Source: Celeribacter indicus
GTDB taxonomy: Bacteria > Pseudomonadota > Alphaproteobacteria > Rhodobacterales > Rhodobacteraceae
Length of the DNA stretch: 64,000 nucleotides
Assembly (NCBI RefSeq): GCF_000819565.1
Contig: NZ_CP004393.1
Location: 4,216,001 to 4,280,000, forward strand
Direction: 5' to 3'
Below the pieces are notes generated by a model. That model was not told the DNA's origin. It did no database searches and was given only the letters and a program-made list of their open reading frames with translations. Below are positions 59,961-64,000 of this stretch, one piece after another (positions within the stretch are counted from its first letter, which is position 1; every line of letters begins with the position of its first letter). Both the position numbers and the translations under genes were made by a program.

Positions 59961-60952
59961 TCCGCGTGTCGCGCCGCGTCCGACAGGAGCCCGGCGTAAT
60001 CGTCGAGCACCCAGGGCAGCGACATCGGCGTGGGATTGGCGGCGGTGCCGAGCGGATCGTTGCGCAGCATCACGAGCGCGTCGCGGCCGACGGCCGGCAG
60101 GCGCGAGGTGAGCAGGTTCGCCGACAGGCTGTCGAGCAGCGGGCGCCCGCCGTAGGTGACGAGGATGTCGACATCGGCCAGCGCGTCGATCCGCTCCGCG
60201 CTGATCTCGCCGGAGAACCGGCCGGCCTCCGACGCCTCCTTCACCACCTGGGGAGAGGCGAGGCCGAGATCGTGGAAGAACCGCACGCGCGAGTCGTTGT
60301 CAGTGTAGAAGGAAATGCGGCTTAGATCCGTCGGGGACAGGTGCGTCACGAACATCGCGCTCTTTCCCTCCAGTTCGGGATGGGCGGCGCGGGTCCGCGC
60401 GATCTCCTCCTCGAGCCGGGCGATGAGCGCCTCGCCTTCCGCGACCATCCCGATGCCGGCGCTGTTGAGGCGGATCATGTCGCGCCAGTCCGTCGACCAG
60501 GCCGCCTCCGGATAGGCCACGACCGGCGCGATCCGGCTCAGCGTCTCGTAATCGGAGGCGCTCAGGCCGGAATAGGCCGCAAGGATGACGTCCGGCGCCG
60601 TCGCCGCGACCGCTTCGAAGTCGATCCCGTCGCCCTCGTCGAACAGCACGGGCGTCTCGGCACCGAGCTCTTCGAGCCCCGCCTCCACCCAGGGCAGCAC
60701 ACCGTCGCCGTCGTCGTCACCGAAATTGGCGGCGGCGAATCCCACCGGCACCACACCGAGGGCGATCGGAACCTCGTGGTTCGCCCAGGCGACGGTCGCG
60801 ACACGCTCGGGCTTTTCCTCGATTACGGTCTTGCCGAAAGCATGCTCGATTTCAATGGGATAGTCCTGAGCATGCGCAGCCGCCGCCAGCAGGGAGAGAC
60901 CGGCCAGCAGACCCGCGCAGAGAGATCGGGCTTTCGCGAACTGCGGAGACAT
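59957..60952 (-). CDS. Iron-siderophore ABC substrate-binding protein
   Basis: 331 residues. Signal peptide (LCAGLLAGLSLLAAAAHAQ), then the FepB/TroA-like fold: YPIEIEHAFGKTVIEEKPERVATVAWANHEVPIALGVVPVG, then FEAVAATAPDVILAAYSGLSASDYETLSRIAPVVAYP. The linker-helix type and following FecCD genes mark a siderophore rather than a metal-ion or heme protein. First gene of the operon (binding protein, permease, permease, ATPase, DUF2218-SIP, exporter-fold ABC). Confidence 0.92.
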   Translation of the reverse strand: MSPQFAKARSLCAGLLAGLSLLAAAAHAQDYPIEIEHAFGKTVIEEKPERVATVAWANHEVPIALGVVPVGFAAANFGDDDGDGVLPWVEAGLEELGAETPVLFDEGDGIDFEAVAATAPDVILAAYSGLSASDYETLSRIAPVVAYPEAAWSTDWRDMIRLNSAGIGMVAEGEALIARLEEEIARTRAAHPELEGKSAMFVTHLSPTDLSRISFYTDNDSRVRFFHDLGLASPQVVKEASEAGRFSGEISAERIDALADVDILVTYGGRPLLDSLSANLLTSRLPAVGRDALVMLRNDPLGTAANPTPMSLPWVLDDYAGLLSDAARHAE

Positions 60953-61297
60953 GCGCCTCTCCTCATTGTTGATTATTTTACTCGCCTATCGGGATTACCG
61001 GAGCGAGGTCAAGCCCGCGCCGAGGGAATCCGCCGGGCGCCCCGGACGTTTTCCCCATATTCCGACAAAAACAATAGGCTTCTTCAAGACGGCCCCCTTT
61101 CCCGCTGATAGGTCACGCGTCCATGACGAACATGTGACGACCGCGGACGGCGGACCAGAGGTCCTGTCTTTTGCGGCGCCTCCGTTCAGAGGAGAGCGGC
61201 CAGCTGCGCCGAACGATCTCCGAAGAGCCATCCGGGCACGCTTCAGCGGGTGTTGCGGAGAGCCATGAGCCCCCAACCTCGGAAGGAGCTATCCGAA
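60953..61297. other. Divergent region between siderophore operon and receptor
   Basis: 345 bases with no supported gene. A short AT-rich stretch near 60965-60985 is next to the binding-protein gene and probably carries its promoter; the receptor side has AAGGAG before the GTG at 61298. I found no clear Fur, Irr or RirA palindrome, so the basis of iron control is not visible. Confidence 0.45.
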
Positions 61298-63460
61298 GTG
61301 AAAACCAATGAGACACTCCCTGCGCGCCGTTCCCGGCGGATCGCCGCCCTCAGATCCGGCTGTGCGGTTCTTGGGCTGCTCGCCGCCCTCCCCGCCGCAG
61401 CTCAGGACACATCAGACGCCGGCGAGGACGAGCCTTTCCGCCTCGCGCCCATCATCGTGAATGCGCAGGGAGAGGCGGATGACGACGCCAATTCCGTGGT
61501 TGCCCAGGAACTCTGGGTCGGCGGCAAGGTGGCCACGAGCATTCTCGACACACCGGCCTCCGTCTCCGTGGTCACCCAGAAGGAGGTCGAGACGCGCAAT
61601 GCCGACACGCTGGAGGAAGTCCTGCAATATTCGGCGGGCATCCACACCGATTATTACGGCACCGACGACCGCAACGACTATTTCCTGATCCGCGGCTTCC
61701 AGGCGACCACCTACCGCGACGGGCTGACGCTCGGCTCGATGCGGGGCGTGCGCGAGGAGCCCTATGCCTATGAGCGCGTCGAGGTGCTGCGCGGGGCGAA
61801 CTCCACCCTCTTCGGCGCGGCCGATCCGGGCGGGTCGGTGAACTTCGTGACCAAGCAGCCGCGGTTCGAGCGCTTCGCCGAAACCTACCTGACCTATGGA
61901 TCCTTCGACCATATCGAGGCGGGTGTCGACATGGGCGACACGCTGAACGCGGAGGGCACGCTGGCCTTTCGCCTGACCGGGAAGGTCCAGGACAGCGAAC
62001 TCGAATATGATCATTCCCGGAATGACGAAACCTTCCTGATGGGCGGGCTGACATGGGAGCCGACGGATTACACCTCGCTCAGCGTGATCGTGGATTACCT
62101 CGACCGCGACGGCACCCCCAACAGCGGCGGCTATCCGCTGGACCGCGAATACGATCGCGACGAATTCTTCGGCGAGCCGGATTTCAACTATCACGACGTG
62201 GAGCGCAAGAGCATCACGGCGCTCCTGTCGCATGACTTCGGCAACGGGCTGAGCTTCCAGGGCAACCTGCGCTACAGCGACCTGACGGATGACTTCGGTT
62301 ACGATTACCTTTCCGACAACGCCGGTCGGGTCGGAACAACCGTGCCGCGCTGGTACTTCGGCTCGGACAGCAGCGCCGAGGAACTGATCGGCAACGCGAT
62401 CCTGCAATACGACCGCAGCTTCGGCCGGATCGACAGCAGTACGCTTGCGGGGATCGAATTCCGCGATGCCTCGACGGAAAGCATCTCCTATTCGGGTGCG
62501 ACCTCGCCGATCGACGTCGCCGATCCGGTCTACGGCGGTCCGCCCGCTGCGCTGATCCCCTATATGGCCCGGAAGAGCGATTACACGACGCAGTCGGCCT
62601 TCCTCCAGCAGAACCTGTCCTTCGACGACCGATTCATCGCGACGATCGGCCTCCGGCACGACTGGATGGAAATCGACAGTTCCGGCTGGGATCTCGATAC
62701 CAGTACCGGCGCGCAGGTGCCCTATGACGACTCCGACGATTTCTCCGAAACCTCGGTCCGTGGCGCGCTGACCTACAAGGTCACCGACGAGGTCTCGACC
62801 TATGTGAGCTACGTGGAATCCGTCGCACCGCCGAGCATCGGGGTCGAGCCGGAGCGGGGCGAGCAATGGGAAGTCGGGGTGAAATACGCGCCCGTCGGCA
62901 TGAACGCGCTGTTCTCCGCCTCCGTCTACGACCTGACGAAAAAGGACGTGACCATCGCCGTCGTGCAGGATACCGGCGCGATCGAGCGGGAAACCATCGG
63001 CGAGACGCGCGCGCGCGGCTTCGACTTCGAGGCGAAAGCCGAGTTGAGCGACCGGCTGAGCCTCATCGGGACCTATTCCTATCTCGACACCGAGGTGCTG
63101 CGGGCCGACCCGCTGCGGGACGGAACCAATATCAAAGGCAAGGAGTTCACGACGGCGCCGAACCACATGGCCTCTCTCTGGGCCACCTATGCCCTGCCGG
63201 GCGACGGGGCACGCGGCGACATGACCTTCGGCCTCGGGGCGCGCTACATCGGGTCCTACGAGTTCGATGCGGCCAACACCCGCGAGAGCTCCGATGCGGT
63301 CATCTTCGACGGGTCGATCGGTTACGAGCTGTTCGACAACACCAATCTCGAACTGCATGTGAGCAACCTGTTCGACGAACAGCACGTCGTCGGCTCCGGC
63401 ACCGCGGATTACTACAATCCCGGCCGGGAGATCAGCCTGACCCTGCGCCAGAGCTGGTGA
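61298..63460 (+). CDS. TonB-dependent siderophore receptor
   Basis: 720 residues from GTG. GGAAGGAG lies nine bases before it and the signal peptide (IAALRSGCAVLGLLAALPAAAQ) starts soon after, so the upstream ATGs are not used. Plug: ATSILDTPASVSVVTQKEVETRNADTLEEVLQYSAGIHTDYYGTDDRNDYFLIRGF, LTLGSMRGVREEPYAYERVEVLRGANSTLFGAADPGGSVNFVTKQP, the FhuA/FpvA-like ferric-siderophore class. The barrel ends EISLTLRQSW with terminal Trp. It is divergent from the siderophore importer operon, which should accept its substrate. Confidence 0.93.
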   Translation: MKTNETLPARRSRRIAALRSGCAVLGLLAALPAAAQDTSDAGEDEPFRLAPIIVNAQGEADDDANSVVAQELWVGGKVATSILDTPASVSVVTQKEVETRNADTLEEVLQYSAGIHTDYYGTDDRNDYFLIRGFQATTYRDGLTLGSMRGVREEPYAYERVEVLRGANSTLFGAADPGGSVNFVTKQPRFERFAETYLTYGSFDHIEAGVDMGDTLNAEGTLAFRLTGKVQDSELEYDHSRNDETFLMGGLTWEPTDYTSLSVIVDYLDRDGTPNSGGYPLDREYDRDEFFGEPDFNYHDVERKSITALLSHDFGNGLSFQGNLRYSDLTDDFGYDYLSDNAGRVGTTVPRWYFGSDSSAEELIGNAILQYDRSFGRIDSSTLAGIEFRDASTESISYSGATSPIDVADPVYGGPPAALIPYMARKSDYTTQSAFLQQNLSFDDRFIATIGLRHDWMEIDSSGWDLDTSTGAQVPYDDSDDFSETSVRGALTYKVTDEVSTYVSYVESVAPPSIGVEPERGEQWEVGVKYAPVGMNALFSASVYDLTKKDVTIAVVQDTGAIERETIGETRARGFDFEAKAELSDRLSLIGTYSYLDTEVLRADPLRDGTNIKGKEFTTAPNHMASLWATYALPGDGARGDMTFGLGARYIGSYEFDAANTRESSDAVIFDGSIGYELFDNTNLELHVSNLFDEQHVVGSGTADYYNPGREISLTLRQSW

Positions 63461-63470
63461 GACGAAGCAT

Positions 63471-63498
63471 CCCATCCGCCGCCATCGCGGCGGGTGGG
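63471..63498. terminator. Convergent terminator after the siderophore receptor
   Basis: CCCATCCGCCGC, loop CATC, GCGGCGGGTGGG: a 12-bp stem with one G-T pair in the 44-base gap between convergent genes. No T-run; likely bidirectional. Confidence 0.6.
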
Positions 63499-63504
63499 GC
63501 CGTC

Positions 63505-64000
63505 CTACCGCGTCCGCTGCTCGCGCAGCCAGGCCGCGGGCGTCGTGCCCTCGTAGCGGCGGAACACCCGCGTCAGATGCGCCTGGTCGGCAAAGCCGAA
63601 GCGCGCGGCCACATCGGCGATGACGATGTCCCCGGCGAGAAGCGCCTCCTTCACCATCGCGACCCGGCGTTCCTGCTGCCATTGCAGCGGGGTCTTGCCC
63701 GTCGTCTTCTTGAACGCGTGCGAGAACCAGCTCGGCGACAGCCCGACCGCCTCTGCCAGAACGGCATTGGTGAGCCGCCCGCAACTGTCGGTCTGGACCA
63801 GGGTGCGGAGACGGCGCATCTGGGCCGGCGTCAGCCCGCCCGAGCGGGCATCCTCCGCCTCTTCCTCCCCCGGCGCCGGCAGTTCGAGCAGGCCCGTCGC
63901 CAGCCCCACCGCGAGGCTTTCGGCAAAGAGGGCATGCTTGCTCGGCGCGACGATCTCGCGCTTGAACGTCTCGCCCAGGGCGGACAGCGCCTCCACCTCC
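63505..64000 (-). CDS. AraC-family transcriptional regulator (5' end beyond window)
   Basis: The last ~163 residues of an AraC regulator; the frame is open to the window end, so the N-terminal ligand-binding part is missing. Double helix-turn-helix: LTNAVLAEAVGLSPSWFSHAFKKTTGKTPLQWQQERRVAMVKEALLAGDIVIADVAARFGFADQAHLTRVFRRYEGTTPAAWLRE. AraC regulators next to siderophore receptors often activate uptake in response to the siderophore (PchR/YbtA-like), a plausible role here. Confidence 0.88.
   Translation of the reverse strand, partial: EVEALSALGETFKREIVAPSKHALFAESLAVGLATGLLELPAPGEEEAEDARSGGLTPAQMRRLRTLVQTDSCGRLTNAVLAEAVGLSPSWFSHAFKKTTGKTPLQWQQERRVAMVKEALLAGDIVIADVAARFGFADQAHLTRVFRRYEGTTPAAWLREQRTR

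Noticed and set aside
60953..61297. Fur/Irr-type box in the siderophore divergent region
   Set aside because: No palindrome with adequate match was seen; the AT-rich stretch alone is not evidence of an iron box.

Overview
High-GC chromosomal DNA with the gene content of a Rhodobacterales-type alphaproteobacterium. The evidence is two different secondary transporters (TRAP and tripartite tricarboxylate), a complete-looking Tad pilus locus, ATGA/GTGA-coupled operons, many GTG/TTG starts and an FNR-type box. The GC-rich genes are separated by short, strikingly AT-rich promoter regions. No tRNA, rRNA, insertion sequence, CRISPR array or phage gene was recognised.

Layout. (1) 1-3.4 kb: TonB-dependent heme-type receptor and a HugZ-like heme-utilisation protein. 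(2) 3.5-5.6 kb: perfect FNR-type box, small Cys/His protein and Tat-exported multicopper oxidase. (3) 5.7-6.8 kb: divergent TetR regulator and VOC protein. (4) 6.9-12.7 kb: RpiR regulator, TRAP transporter, DUF6282-type hydrolase and Asp/Glu/hydantoin racemase-like protein, with four copies of one inverted repeat marking a probable RpiR regulon. (5) 12.8-16.8 kb, minus strand: tctC-tctA-tctB-SDR operon. (6) 17.5-22.9 kb: PRC-barrel protein, EthD gene remnant, and an SsuABC-like importer with a flavin monooxygenase (sulfur-compound scavenging). (7) 23.6-34.4 kb: flp-cpaB-C-D-E-F-tadB-C-E-G-D pilus operon, without a prepilin peptidase. (8) 34.4-50.7 kb: export/adhesion island with three decapeptide-repeat (LLGGLLGxDG) proteins, two of which carry a BapA-like N-terminus and a Gly-Asp dipeptide array; a hybrid histidine kinase, a LuxR-type response regulator, an orphan receiver, two small proteins, and a type I secretion operon (TolC, ABC, HlyD) ending in an Omp85-like barrel. 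(9) 51.0-54.3 kb: divergent pair of a MurF-like ligase and an alpha/alpha-toroid protein. (10) 54.3-64.0 kb: siderophore uptake operon (binding protein, two FecCD permeases, ATPase, DUF2218-SIP reductase, ABC-exporter-fold protein), divergent TonB siderophore receptor, and an AraC regulator cut by the window end.

How it may fit together. Regions 7-9 look like one surface-attachment programme: Tad pili plus T1SS-exported repeat proteins, with a dedicated phosphorelay between them. Related CTAAAG-containing elements lie in the AT-rich regions before flp, before the repeat-protein genes and before the small-protein pair, so they are candidate sites for the local LuxR-type regulator. The least understood and most interesting parts are the decapeptide-repeat protein family, its T1SS/Omp85 export operon, and the MurF-like/toroid pair beside it. 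All functional links here are inferences from sequence and position.
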